DNA from: Chitinophagaceae bacterium LGM1
GTDB taxonomy: Bacteria > Bacteroidota > Bacteroidia > Chitinophagales > Chitinophagaceae
Assembly (NCBI GenBank): GCA_018604165.1
Contig: CP075895.1
Span: 1,979,001-2,043,000 of the forward strand
Length of the DNA: 64,000 nucleotides
Direction: 5' to 3'
A program made the position numbers and the translations under genes. Under the pieces are notes generated by a model. It did not search any database. It was not told where the DNA came from and saw nothing but the letters and a program-made list of their open reading frames with translations. Positions 52,639-61,998 of this stretch are shown here, piece after piece (the stretch's first letter is position 1; each line of letters begins with the position of its first letter).

Positions 52639-53636
52639 TGCGTACAGGCAGAGAACTGATACTGGCTACCAAGCCATATACAAAAGAAGACCGCACCAAA
52701 AGCTGGATGCTGCTGGTATCTTCTTTGTTGCTGCTGGGTATTGCCTTGTCGGGTGCTTTCTTTATACCCTACCTGCTACCACGCCTTGTGTGTAGTTTGC
52801 TGGCTGGGCTGCTGATGGTGCGCATGTTTATCATCTACCACGATTTTCAGCACCATGCCATTCTGCATCGCTCTGTATTGGCAGATGTTATCATGACACT
52901 CTACGGCATGTATGTACTGGTACCTGCCAGCATCTGGAAGCGTTCTCACGACTACCACCATGCACACAATTCAAAACTGTTCAGTGCCAGCATAGGCTCT
53001 TACCCCATAGCCACCAAAAGCAAATACCTGAGCATGACAAAGGGCGAAAGGCGCATGTACCTTTTCATCCGCCATCCGCTTACCATCATCATGGGTTATT
53101 TCACTATGTTCATCATCGGTATGTGTATCAGCTCTTTTGTAAGCGCACCTAAGAAACACTACGACTCGCTGATAGCATTGGTACTGCATGGTGTTCTCAA
53201 CTGGTTTATCTTCACCACATTCGGTTGGGAAACATGGTTGTTCTTTGTATTCATACCCATCTTCCTTGCATCGGCTATGGGTGCATACCTGTTTTATGCA
53301 CAACACAATTTTCCTGCTACCAAGTTTACCGATAAAGAAGACTGGAAGTACGAAGTAGCCGCGCTTGAATCTTCGAGCTATATGGTGATGAATCCTTTCA
53401 TGCAGTTTATGACGGGCAACATCGGTTACCATCACATACACCACCTCAATTCGCGCATACCATTTTACCGATTGCCGGAAGTGTATAAAGATTTCCCCGA
53501 ACTGCAGGATGCACGAACTACATCATTGAAACTGAAAGATATCATAGCCTGCTTCCGGCTGAAAGTATGGGACCCTGAAGCCGACCGCATGATAGGTTTT
53601 AAAGAATTAAAAAGTGCTAACTTAGCAGTATCATAA
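52638..53636 (+). CDS. Membrane fatty-acid desaturase
   Basis: 332 aa with membrane helices and the three His boxes: HDFQHHA (about 71-77), HDYHHAHN (about 105-112) and HHIHHLN (about 263-269). These bind a diiron centre that inserts double bonds (or hydroxylates) in acyl chains of membrane lipids. Start overlaps the acyltransferase stop. Together they suggest tuning of lipid acyl chains. Confidence 0.87.
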   Translation: MRTGRELILATKPYTKEDRTKSWMLLVSSLLLLGIALSGAFFIPYLLPRLVCSLLAGLLMVRMFIIYHDFQHHAILHRSVLADVIMTLYGMYVLVPASIWKRSHDYHHAHNSKLFSASIGSYPIATKSKYLSMTKGERRMYLFIRHPLTIIMGYFTMFIIGMCISSFVSAPKKHYDSLIALVLHGVLNWFIFTTFGWETWLFFVFIPIFLASAMGAYLFYAQHNFPATKFTDKEDWKYEVAALESSSYMVMNPFMQFMTGNIGYHHIHHLNSRIPFYRLPEVYKDFPELQDARTTSLKLKDIIACFRLKVWDPEADRMIGFKELKSANLAVS

Positions 53637-53648
53637 TTTCACTCAGCC

Positions 53649-53918
53649 ATGTTAGACATACACGATATCACAGAATATCTTGATGGCGATACCCCCATCA
53701 GTGAGTTTGCCAACGCGGAAATAAAACGCATCATCACACATGTACAACAGCAACTGGCTGTAGTAGAAACAGGTGATGAAGACTACGAGCTATACCTGAT
53801 AGGCAAGCCGGAAGCCTTGATAGAAAAACACCAGATAGACATTACTTGGGAAACAGATACCGAAGCATTTGACGAAAGAATAAAAGCCCTGATTGTAGAG
53901 GCATCTGCCAACGAGTAA
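53649..53918 (+). CDS. Small acidic protein, unknown function
   Basis: 89 aa, no signal peptide or membrane segment, acidic and probably helical (ISEFANAEIKRIITHVQQQL; LPIGKPEALIEKHQ-like region). I do not recognise a family. 12 bp after the desaturase gene, so co-transcription is likely; convergent with the TonB-dependent receptor gene, whose stop is 4 bp beyond. Confidence 0.6.
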   Translation: MLDIHDITEYLDGDTPISEFANAEIKRIITHVQQQLAVVETGDEDYELYLIGKPEALIEKHQIDITWETDTEAFDERIKALIVEASANE

Positions 53919-53922
53919 GGGA

Positions 53923-56100
53923 TTACAACTTCACACCCGCCGTCAGGTAAAAACCTCTGCCATCGCCGGGTATGATGCCCGGACCGGGATAACCGATAGC
54001 CCGACGTGTAAAGTAAGGTACACCCGCTACGTTGTTTACAGTACCTTCCAATGTCAGCCACTTCCAGCTATACCCTGCCGATACATCCATCAGCAAATAA
54101 GCAGGCACAATACCATTCACACCGCTATAGCCCCCCTTCTCTGCATTGGTAGCATCCGCAAATTGCTCACTCAGATAGCTGCACTGGTACGTCAGTTTGA
54201 AGCGTTTATAATTAGCCTGTATACCGGCTTTCCAGTTAATGAATGGCACATACTCAACTCGTTTACCCTCTACATTCTTTACGGGGCTTTGCGTATATGT
54301 GGCCTGCGTTAATGCAAGGTTGGAATAGATAGTTGTACCCCATTTGTCGGGGTTGATATTCCATAGCTTCAACACATCCAATTCCATAAAAGACTCCAAG
54401 CCATATATCTGCGCTACACCTACATTGCCACGCCTGCGTATTACCTGTGTATTGTTCTTTACCGCAAAGTATTCACCTATCCGATTGCCATAGTACAAGT
54501 AAAACACATTGGCATCAAACCGAAACACACCTCTGAAACTACCACGCAAACCCAAATCACTGCTCCACCCCTTCTCATCCTGTATATTCGCATCTATCTC
54601 AAAAGACGGATTGACAACACGTATATCATTGAATGTTACAGAACGATAGTTTTGAGAGAAATTACCATACACCTCAACACCACAATTAAATTTATAACTA
54701 CTACCCACACCTGCTATTACAAACGTACGTGGCAATGTTCTGTTTTCAGTTGTTACTACATCGCTGATAACACTATCGCGCAGGTCATACACTTTATCGT
54801 GATACAAACCGTCTGCTTTTGTTTTGATGTGTTCTACTCTTACACCGGGCGTGATGTTCCATTTAGGTGTAATGCGCACTATCTGCTCTGCAAAAGCCGC
54901 ATAGTTGGTATTAGGGAAAGCATAATCGCTCAACAGTTCTGTTGCCTCATTACGAAAGCTGAAGTCTGCACCCGAACCGTTGTTTACATAGCCTTGCTTG
55001 TTGGTGCTATACCCGTTGTATGCACGCACCCCAAAGAGCAATGCCTGCTCCATACCTGCAATATTGTATCTGTGCAAAAATCTCGACTCCAACGCAACAT
55101 TTCTGAATGTACCTTTCAACAAATCTCTGGCACCACCATTATCAGTTTGTGACGGGCGGTTAGGGCGAAAACCTACCGCATCTCTCGATGCCATCAATCC
55201 ATACACCCTTGTCTGTAATCTTGTTCTTGACGATATAACATAATCCCACTCCACATCCGCCAGATTCCATTCTACCGCAAACCAGTTACGCACACGATTA
55301 CTTTGTCGCGGGTCGTTGGCAAACATATTATCATCCAGCCCACCCGGTTGTTGTGCAAGGTATTGCAGGCGTGTGTATTCAAAGCCCAGCATATGCTTAC
55401 TGTTTAGTTGGTAGTGTATATCGGCATACGCATTCAGCGATTCAAACCCGCTATTAGGCCGCCAGCCATCTCCACGCTTATAGTGTACATACGCATAGTA
55501 GCTCAACTTCCCTTTTGTACCACTCATGCTGTTGTACGAACCAAAGAAATTCCATGAACCTGCCGTCTGTCTGCTCTCTATGCTCAATGCTTTATCGGCA
55601 CCGGGTTGTTTCATTTCAAAATTGAGCAAGCCGCCAAACTGTGTACCGTATTGCAAACCAGCCGCACCTTTTATTATCTCTATACGCTTCAGGGCTTCTG
55701 TTGGTGGCGTGTAGTAACTTTCAGGATAACCCAATGCATCTGCACTGATGTCGTAACCATTCTGCCGCACATTGAAGTTGGAAGTACGATTAGGGTCTAA
55801 CCCCCTGCCGCCGATGCTTAATTGCAAACCACTACCGTCATTCTCAAAAATATTCAACCCTGCTACTTTAGCATATACCTGCCTTGTGTTGTTGGTAGCT
55901 TTGTTTACAGTCAGTTCCTCTACCTGTATTACTTCTGTTTTCTTACCGGCAGTTATGGTCATACCATCTATCTGGCGCATGTTGCCAAAGTTGCCCGACT
56001 TTGCATCATGTACTTCTACCACCTTCAGTTTCTTTGTACTGTCTTGTGCATGGGCAACCGTTGCGCACAACATGCATATCAGCCATATCCTATAAGCCAT
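53923..56100 (-). CDS. TonB-dependent outer-membrane receptor
   Basis: 725 aa from the ATG at 56100 (signal peptide MAYRIWLICMLCATVAHAQ). Plug domain: IQVEELTVNKATNN, AKVAGLNIFENDGSGLQLSIGGRGLDPNRTSNFNVRQNG, RIEIIKGAAGLQYGTQFGGLLNFEMK; the barrel ends in an aromatic residue-rich beta pattern (RGFYLTAGVKL). Imports a ligand bound outside in a TonB-dependent way; the FecA-like layout and the neighbouring imelysin suggest iron or a metal complex. Overlaps the HTTM gene by 11 bp. Confidence 0.9.
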   Translation of the reverse strand: MAYRIWLICMLCATVAHAQDSTKKLKVVEVHDAKSGNFGNMRQIDGMTITAGKKTEVIQVEELTVNKATNNTRQVYAKVAGLNIFENDGSGLQLSIGGRGLDPNRTSNFNVRQNGYDISADALGYPESYYTPPTEALKRIEIIKGAAGLQYGTQFGGLLNFEMKQPGADKALSIESRQTAGSWNFFGSYNSMSGTKGKLSYYAYVHYKRGDGWRPNSGFESLNAYADIHYQLNSKHMLGFEYTRLQYLAQQPGGLDDNMFANDPRQSNRVRNWFAVEWNLADVEWDYVISSRTRLQTRVYGLMASRDAVGFRPNRPSQTDNGGARDLLKGTFRNVALESRFLHRYNIAGMEQALLFGVRAYNGYSTNKQGYVNNGSGADFSFRNEATELLSDYAFPNTNYAAFAEQIVRITPKWNITPGVRVEHIKTKADGLYHDKVYDLRDSVISDVVTTENRTLPRTFVIAGVGSSYKFNCGVEVYGNFSQNYRSVTFNDIRVVNPSFEIDANIQDEKGWSSDLGLRGSFRGVFRFDANVFYLYYGNRIGEYFAVKNNTQVIRRRGNVGVAQIYGLESFMELDVLKLWNINPDKWGTTIYSNLALTQATYTQSPVKNVEGKRVEYVPFINWKAGIQANYKRFKLTYQCSYLSEQFADATNAEKGGYSGVNGIVPAYLLMDVSAGYSWKWLTLEGTVNNVAGVPYFTRRAIGYPGPGIIPGDGRGFYLTAGVKL

Positions 56101-57466
56101 ATATCGTATCGTTAAATGGCATGAGCCATGTTTTCTGTTTAAATCCGTCCTTTTCATTGGCAAGGTTCAAACTGGTATCTGCATACAGCCTGCTCTGTCT
56201 GCCATTAAGCCCTACGTAGATAGTTGCATACACTTCAGGGGTTTGCATACCCTGTTTCAGGTAGTGCGCTTTCAGTATCTGTGCATATTGCAGTATGAAA
56301 TCGCTTTGTGTAGCCATCATCTTTTCCTGATTCTTCGTGAGGAATTCGTTGTTATTCACAGCTATCTTTTCTCCTGTTACACCATCTTTTACTACAAACT
56401 GTGCATAGCCCATTTTCTCCATCAGCATCACACGCCAAGAGAAACGGTAACCCTCTTCCGTCCAAAACAATTCACTATCGTACAACAAATACCGCCAAGG
56501 CAATAATAACTGCAATGCAAAGAAGCTTGCAAATAGCATGGTAATACTTTTATACCATACAGGCTTGTAGCTATATACGTTATCAGACAATGCAACGGGT
56601 AGTGATGCAATCCAAGTTTTCAATTTCATCAGCAACCTGTCTGCATCTGCCGAATCAAAAAACACCAATGCAGATACAATCATCACATATGGGAACATAC
56701 CGATGGGGAACAGTATAGCCGTTAGTACATGGAAAACTACAACGGTAAGGTATGCGTACGGACGTGTTCTTCTATTCAGTAAAAAGAACGGTATAGTTAA
56801 ATCATACAAAACAGCAAACCAGCTAAACAGGTAGGCTACCCATACATGATTGAATAGACTACCAATAAGGGGTGTATCATTCTGTGCAGGCAACCACAAA
56901 CGCAAAGGCATAGCTTCAACCAACCAATCGGAATTTAGTTTTGCCAAGCCTGCAAATACATACAGTATGCCCATCATCAGGCGTATGCTGCCTATTGTCC
57001 ATCTTGGTATAAAGCGGTTTTGTAAAGATGGTTTGCGTAGTGCATCAACAGAGAAATTGACATGAGCAGGCAACCATATCATCAGAAAGAGTACAAGGCT
57101 TACAAAATAGTAGTGATTCAGATAGTTAGTTTTATCCATCAGCTCTATATATGTAAAACTGATAAACAACAATACTGCCGACAGCCTGTACCACAACCCT
57201 GCTGCAAACAGCAATGCACTGATACCACACAAGGCAAACAAGGCGTATGTGTATTGCCCCATAGGTTGCACCCATTCAAAACCGTAGTAGTGAAAAAAGT
57301 ATTGAGGCTGTATGTACAATTCATCTATCCACCCCTTTGCCCAAAAGCGAATGGTGCTGATAAAAATCATCATGCCGAATACCACCCTGAAAACAGCTAA
57401 GGAAGCCGAGTAAACTGGCTTCCCTATATATGCTTTGGATAATATGCGGAGTGATGGATGATTCAT
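56090..57466 (-). CDS. HTTM-domain membrane protein (vitamin K gamma-carboxylase-like)
   Basis: 458 aa. Multiple membrane helices over the first 300 residues with the HTTM-type pattern (ASLAVFRVVFGMMIFISTIRF, HYYFVSLVLFLMIWLPA), then a soluble C-terminal part (FTWTEEGYRFSWRVMLMEKMGY-like region) ending in KQKTWLMPFNDTIYGL. Distantly related to the vitamin K-dependent carboxylase; bacterial members have no proven carboxylase role. In the DUF4856-imelysin-HTTM-TonB operon it may modify or anchor a partner. Confidence 0.82.
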   Translation of the reverse strand: MNHPSLRILSKAYIGKPVYSASLAVFRVVFGMMIFISTIRFWAKGWIDELYIQPQYFFHYYGFEWVQPMGQYTYALFALCGISALLFAAGLWYRLSAVLLFISFTYIELMDKTNYLNHYYFVSLVLFLMIWLPAHVNFSVDALRKPSLQNRFIPRWTIGSIRLMMGILYVFAGLAKLNSDWLVEAMPLRLWLPAQNDTPLIGSLFNHVWVAYLFSWFAVLYDLTIPFFLLNRRTRPYAYLTVVVFHVLTAILFPIGMFPYVMIVSALVFFDSADADRLLMKLKTWIASLPVALSDNVYSYKPVWYKSITMLFASFFALQLLLPWRYLLYDSELFWTEEGYRFSWRVMLMEKMGYAQFVVKDGVTGEKIAVNNNEFLTKNQEKMMATQSDFILQYAQILKAHYLKQGMQTPEVYATIYVGLNGRQSRLYADTSLNLANEKDGFKQKTWLMPFNDTIYGL

Positions 57467-57469
57467 ACT

Positions 57470-58582
57470 TTAGTCACCATCGTTATCTGTATAAGTAATA
57501 GATATACCAAATGCCGATACCATATCTACTTTCAGTAGTGGTACGCATTGTTGCATTTCATCGTAAAGGGCTAATACTTCCGTGCGTCTGCTTTGTACTG
57601 CATCTTTCATGGGTGTGTTTAATGTTTTCAGTCTTGTTTCTGCCTGCTTCAGTTTCGTTGTAATAACATCAGCCATTGCAATGCCATTCGCATCTTTTGT
57701 GCCTATAGCTTGCAAGTAAGATTTCATACCTGCTCCCGATGAAGTACCATCAAAACTTTTACCCTCATAAAAAGCGATGGTAGCTGTCATTGCTTGCTGT
57801 AACAATGTATTGGTAAGTGATGGCGTGTAGTATGCTTCTGTCAGTTCGGGTTTAGCAACACCTGTCATCGCACCAACAGGTAAGCCAACTTTACCCGCAC
57901 GTACATAACGCTCATAATACAATACATACGCATTCACCAGCTTGGATATTGAGCCATTTACATCTGTACCAGTAGCACTTGTAAACGTACCTCTGTAAGA
58001 TGCCCATGTATTGCTTACGCCCTCGGTATTTTGCAGCATTTTATTGATAACCGCTTGCAGGTATTGTTTACGGGCAGTAGCCTGTGCATCTGTTGTAAAC
58101 AAATCAATAGTATTCGTATTACCATTCAGCAGATAATCTATTGTAGGAAAGCCTTGCGCATCTTTATTACCAAATTGTTCTAAATCATATCCACCGTTAG
58201 TGATGTTGCTGTTTACTTTGGTAACCGTTACGGGGTATGTGTTCATATACATTCTCAACGATACATCTTCTGCAGGGCCAAAACCTACTACATCTACTTT
58301 TTGCCAAGTGGTATATGCTTTCTCAAATGCAGAACGTAATGCTGTGAGTGTTGTATTATCCGGTGTTGTGGTAAATGTATTAGCTGCCGTTTCTAAAGAT
58401 TTCAAATCTGCTACCATTGCTTTGTAAGCAGGTATTACATAATTATCGGCATAGTTCACCAGCATCGGTGCTCTGTCAAGCGATGGCGTTGCAACATCGT
58501 TCTTATCTTCTTTTTTACAAGACATAAAACTGATAACCGAAACAAGTATCGCAACTATCGCAAAAATCAATGTTTTCTTCAT
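57470..58582 (-). CDS. Imelysin-family (M75-like) lipoprotein
   Basis: 370 aa. Signal peptide with lipobox SFMSC (Cys22). Helical-bundle imelysin fold: RSAFEKAYTTWQKVDVVGFGPAED, ITNGGYDLEQFGN, FPTIDYLLNG. The canonical GxHxxE site is GFPTID here, so the His and Glu are not kept. Imelysins bind iron or haem-related ligands at the cell surface or periplasm. Follows the DUF4856 gene by 80 bp and precedes HTTM by 3 bp. Confidence 0.87.
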   Translation of the reverse strand: MKKTLIFAIVAILVSVISFMSCKKEDKNDVATPSLDRAPMLVNYADNYVIPAYKAMVADLKSLETAANTFTTTPDNTTLTALRSAFEKAYTTWQKVDVVGFGPAEDVSLRMYMNTYPVTVTKVNSNITNGGYDLEQFGNKDAQGFPTIDYLLNGNTNTIDLFTTDAQATARKQYLQAVINKMLQNTEGVSNTWASYRGTFTSATGTDVNGSISKLVNAYVLYYERYVRAGKVGLPVGAMTGVAKPELTEAYYTPSLTNTLLQQAMTATIAFYEGKSFDGTSSGAGMKSYLQAIGTKDANGIAMADVITTKLKQAETRLKTLNTPMKDAVQSRRTEVLALYDEMQQCVPLLKVDMVSAFGISITYTDNDGD

Positions 58583-58662
58583 CTTTTTACTTTTCGCTCT
58601 TTTTAACAGGCAAAGCGATGAATAGGTTCACCGCTTTACACAAAAATCAAACTGCTTCTTTA

Positions 58663-59844
58663 TTAGTGGTTTACTACTACATCTTTACTTACACCAAATG
58701 CACTTGCCAGTCGGTCGCGCACAGCATCAAGGTCGGCATTGGTTAACGACCAGAAACCGTTAGGCTTGTTCATCAGGCCGTTTATCAAATCGTCCGATTT
58801 TGTCTTATTGATTTTGGCATTATGTGCAAACCTCAAGGAGTATATAAAGCCTACCCCTTCAGACAACGCATGATAACGTGCCGCATCGGTAGTAGCTGTT
58901 TTTGTTTTGTTGATGTAGCTGATAGCGATGATGGCTACTGCTTTCTCTAACGATGTACGCACATAAGCTATCTGTGCATCGCGGGTTGTTATATCTTTGT
59001 TTACAATAGCTGCACGGCCTTTCAGCAATGCCATATAAATATCAGTAGCATCTTCACCACCTGTGCTTTTACTCACTTGGCGAACATACGTACCGAGGTA
59101 AGACTCCAGCCACTTAGTAGCATCGGCAGGGTCTTTTTTAGGAAACATCTCATTTGATGTGAGGTAGCCGTAGGCTTCATCCCAATGATGCTCTAACGCT
59201 GTATAGTTTTTACCGCTTACTATAGTGCTGTTATCAGCAGCTTGCTTTTCTGTACCGAGGTATATGTTGCTTATCTGGTCGAGCATCATAGCACCTATCA
59301 AACCTTTTTGTATAAACTGTGCGTATTCAAAACCTTTCTCGTCAACAAGGTATTTACCATCCAGTACACCTGCTTTGCCCTGTGCAGCTACCTGGCTGAA
59401 AGAATTACTTGCAGTTTCCAGTTGAGTGAAATAACCATAGAAGCGTTGGCGTTCTGCATCCGCATCTACCGTAGCGAAAGATTGTGCAGTTTTTGATACG
59501 ATTGTTTTATCAGTAGCGGTGTTCAATGCAGCATCTGTAAAAGCACTGTTTTTATTCTCGTACATATCCTTCAGCTTAGCGGCTGTTACAACAGATGTCA
59601 AACCTTTTTTCATATAGGCATCTATCTCCTTCAGCATATTGATGCGGGTAGTCTGTCCCGAAAAGTCAACCGTAGTTTTACCATCTGCACCTTTAAAGGT
59701 TTCAAAATAGTTGGTTGTTGACGTGAGCGAAGTATATGGTACTTTCAGGGTTCCAGTAGGTGTTACAGTTGTATTATCATCTTTTTTACATGATGCAAAC
59801 ATCAGTGATACCAGTCCTGTAGCTATAAATAATTGTTTTTTCAT
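58663..59844 (-). CDS. DUF4856 lipoprotein
   Basis: 393 aa. Signal peptide with lipobox FASC (Cys19). The domain shows YTSLTSTTNYFETFKGADGKT near the start, KGLIGAMMLDQISNIYLG, ALEHHWDEAYGYLTSNEMFPKKDP and LSEGVGFIYSLRFAH. DUF4856 is repeatedly found beside imelysin genes in Bacteroidota and is a helical relative. First gene of the operon, with its own -7 element at 59869. Confidence 0.85.
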   Translation of the reverse strand: MKKQLFIATGLVSLMFASCKKDDNTTVTPTGTLKVPYTSLTSTTNYFETFKGADGKTTVDFSGQTTRINMLKEIDAYMKKGLTSVVTAAKLKDMYENKNSAFTDAALNTATDKTIVSKTAQSFATVDADAERQRFYGYFTQLETASNSFSQVAAQGKAGVLDGKYLVDEKGFEYAQFIQKGLIGAMMLDQISNIYLGTEKQAADNSTIVSGKNYTALEHHWDEAYGYLTSNEMFPKKDPADATKWLESYLGTYVRQVSKSTGGEDATDIYMALLKGRAAIVNKDITTRDAQIAYVRTSLEKAVAIIAISYINKTKTATTDAARYHALSEGVGFIYSLRFAHNAKINKTKSDDLINGLMNKPNGFWSLTNADLDAVRDRLASAFGVSKDVVVNH

Positions 59845-59868
59845 TATATCCTGTTCTTTTTAGTGCCG

Positions 59869-59876
59869 CAAAAGTA
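59869..59876 (-). promoter_or_regulatory. Bacteroidota -7 element of the DUF4856 operon
   Basis: Minus strand TACTTTTG (TAnnTTTG), 25 bp before the DUF4856 start. A TTTTG lies about 24 bp upstream, longer than the usual 19. Confidence 0.45.
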
Positions 59877-59910
59877 TATGCAGCTACAGGACATGAGTTT
59901 CAAAATCGGG

Positions 59911-59941
59911 AAAAAGAAAAGCCGGATTGGGAAATCCGACT
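59911..59941 (-). terminator. Terminator of the redoxin transcript
   Basis: Stem AGCCGGATT/AATCCGACT around GGGA (one G-U pair), then TTTTCTTTTT on the minus strand; 38 bp past the redoxin stop. It separates it from the DUF4856 operon. Confidence 0.85.
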
Positions 59942-59979
59942 TTAATTAATATTCGATTAATATGTACTTAACCTTGTCT

Positions 59980-60582
59980 TTACATACGCTTGATGGTGCA
60001 ACCGATAGACTTGGTAGATGCAGGATCCGGCACTTGCCCTGCCATTATTTTATCAATAGCCGCTTTCAGATACAGTTCTTTCGATTCATTAGGAGTTGTA
60101 GGATTATCTTCCATCGCGCCTTTATACATCAGCTTTCCATTGCCATCAAACAAGAATACTTCAGGTGTACGGGTAGCACCAAACGCATCCGCTACAGCCG
60201 ATTTTTCGTCAATAACATAAGGCACTTTATAGCCCATTTTTTTAGCATATTTCGCCATCGCTTTATCAGAATCCTCATCGCCACGCTTCGCTTCGTTTGA
60301 ATTGATGATAACCATACCTATGTTTTTACTCATAGCGTATGCCATCATTTCTTTGGTACGCTCCTCACTTTTAATGACATAGGGACAGGTATTGCAAGAA
60401 AACATAACCAACAAACCGTTATTGGTTTTTGCCTTATCAAGCGTTATAGTTTTGCCATCGGTTGATTTCATAGCAGTTGATGCCATCGGCATTTCAGAAC
60501 CAATCTCAATGCTTTTAATATTGTTTTGAGCAGATGCAGCTAAAGATGTGCTGAGTGCCGCCACTATCAGTAAGTTTTTCAT
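59980..60582 (-). CDS. Secreted thioredoxin-family redoxin
   Basis: 200 aa from the ATG at 60582 (signal peptide MKNLLIVAALSTSLAASAQ). Redoxin/AhpC-TSA-like domain with LVMFSCNTCPYVIKS (CxxC motif at about 62-65) and FGATRTPEVFLFDGNG (cis-Pro). Likely a periplasmic thiol oxidoreductase. The last gene of the run DPPIV-BrkB-cytochrome/PHM-redoxin, 54 bp after the cytochrome-PHM gene. Confidence 0.83.
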   Translation of the reverse strand: MKNLLIVAALSTSLAASAQNNIKSIEIGSEMPMASTAMKSTDGKTITLDKAKTNNGLLVMFSCNTCPYVIKSEERTKEMMAYAMSKNIGMVIINSNEAKRGDEDSDKAMAKYAKKMGYKVPYVIDEKSAVADAFGATRTPEVFLFDGNGKLMYKGAMEDNPTTPNESKELYLKAAIDKIMAGQVPDPASTKSIGCTIKRM

Positions 60583-60636
60583 GCTTGTATTTTTTTGTGA
60601 AGTTATGTACTGAAACAATTGATAAATGTTAAAGGT

Positions 60637-61998
60637 TTATTCAAGGCTTATATTTTCATCGCCCTCTCTGTATGGCACATAGGTTACTATAAACTGAAAC
60701 ATCTCGTCCGTAGCACGCATACTGCCGTTTTGGTCTTTTACTAATCGGGGCGGGCTAAAGGGATTGTTCATATTGTTCTTCGTATTGTCATACACACCTT
60801 CTGCCACAATAGTACTGCCCTTGGGTATCTTCACCATTTTTTTGAAAGTATAGAAATACTGCCAGTTGAAATCCCATTTGGGTATGTATATTAAACGTAT
60901 CGTATCGCCATCTGGTTTCAGCGCATAGGCTTTAAAGCTCTTACCTATCAGGTGCATATGGGGGTTGATGGTGAGGACAGATATATCTTCGGGTATGGTG
61001 TATTTGCTATGCACATTCTTTACGGTATTAGGTTGTATCACCAAATCGGGCAATACGGGCGATACACCTATCGTACCCAACTGAAATTCCCTGACAGGGC
61101 GGTTGGGTGGCAGCTTTGAAAAGAAGATATTGATGTATGAGCTATCCCATACGGCTTTGTCTTTGGTAAAACCATAGTGCAGGTCGTTTAGCAGAAAAGC
61201 CCCTTTACGTGGCAGGTTGTACCCGCCAATCCCTTCAGGATAACGCTGTCCGTATGTACCGGGTAAATAGTTCACTACCGATTTTTGTAACACGGGGTAT
61301 GTACCATCATCATTGGGCAAGCCCAGTTTTTCATACGCCAGTTTAATGGTAGTATCTTTTACCATATCTGCAATATTATCGCCAATAAATACAGTACGTT
61401 TTTTATCAAACTGATACTTTACCATATCGCCGTTTACATGGTGTACTACGCCACCATTGCCGGGCATAAACTCTACCACACTGGCATACGTATCTGCAGG
61501 TAATTCGTATGGTACTTTTACTAACAAAAACTTATCGCTGCTATTGGCAGGTAGGTAATATGGCTGCACGGGTATGCGCATATCTGGTGTGCCAATCAAT
61601 GAGCCTTTAGGATATTCGGGCAGTGTGGGCATTTTGTCTGTAGCACCTTCTTTCATGCCATCTGCCACCCATTTTTCCATCAACCTTATATCTTTTTCTG
61701 CCAACACTTTCTGCCCAACAAACTCTGTATAATGCGGGTCGGCAGGCCATGGTGGCATCATTCGCTCGCGCATTACAAAGGCAGATGCCGCACCATATCT
61801 TTTCGCATCGCTGTATGTTACCAGATTGAAATGTGCACCACCGCCATCTCTGTGGCAGCCTGTACAGTTTTTATACAACAAAGGGGCTACATGCTCTGTA
61901 AACGTAACATTATCAGGCAGGCGGTTGGGATTATCACAAGCCTGCCACACCATACATGCCAACGCTATGCTACTTGCTATGCTTCTTAGCTTCGCCAT
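60637..61998 (-). CDS. Cytochrome c fused to PHM-like copper monooxygenase
   Basis: 453 aa. N-terminal signal (about 1-20) with a Cys at 21 (lipoprotein possible). A cytochrome c domain has CTGCH at 45-49 and an axial-Met candidate in MMPPWPADP (about 80). A second part follows the copper type II, ascorbate-dependent (PHM-like) pattern: HH at 186-187 (GGVVHHVN), a His at 274 (NDLHYG), HMH at 347-349 (INPHMHLIG) and Met433 (DEMFQF), in the order of peptidylglycine monooxygenase's CuH and CuM ligands; YDNTKNNMNNP is also family-typical. It overlaps BrkB by 29 bp. Confidence 0.75.
   Translation of the reverse strand: MAKLRSIASSIALACMVWQACDNPNRLPDNVTFTEHVAPLLYKNCTGCHRDGGGAHFNLVTYSDAKRYGAASAFVMRERMMPPWPADPHYTEFVGQKVLAEKDIRLMEKWVADGMKEGATDKMPTLPEYPKGSLIGTPDMRIPVQPYYLPANSSDKFLLVKVPYELPADTYASVVEFMPGNGGVVHHVNGDMVKYQFDKKRTVFIGDNIADMVKDTTIKLAYEKLGLPNDDGTYPVLQKSVVNYLPGTYGQRYPEGIGGYNLPRKGAFLLNDLHYGFTKDKAVWDSSYINIFFSKLPPNRPVREFQLGTIGVSPVLPDLVIQPNTVKNVHSKYTIPEDISVLTINPHMHLIGKSFKAYALKPDGDTIRLIYIPKWDFNWQYFYTFKKMVKIPKGSTIVAEGVYDNTKNNMNNPFSPPRLVKDQNGSMRATDEMFQFIVTYVPYREGDENISLE

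Noticed and set aside
56090-57466. HTTM protein as a true vitamin K-dependent gamma-carboxylase
   Set aside because: Only the membrane-domain pattern is shared; vitamin K-linked catalytic residues are not evident and no carboxylation substrate is known here.
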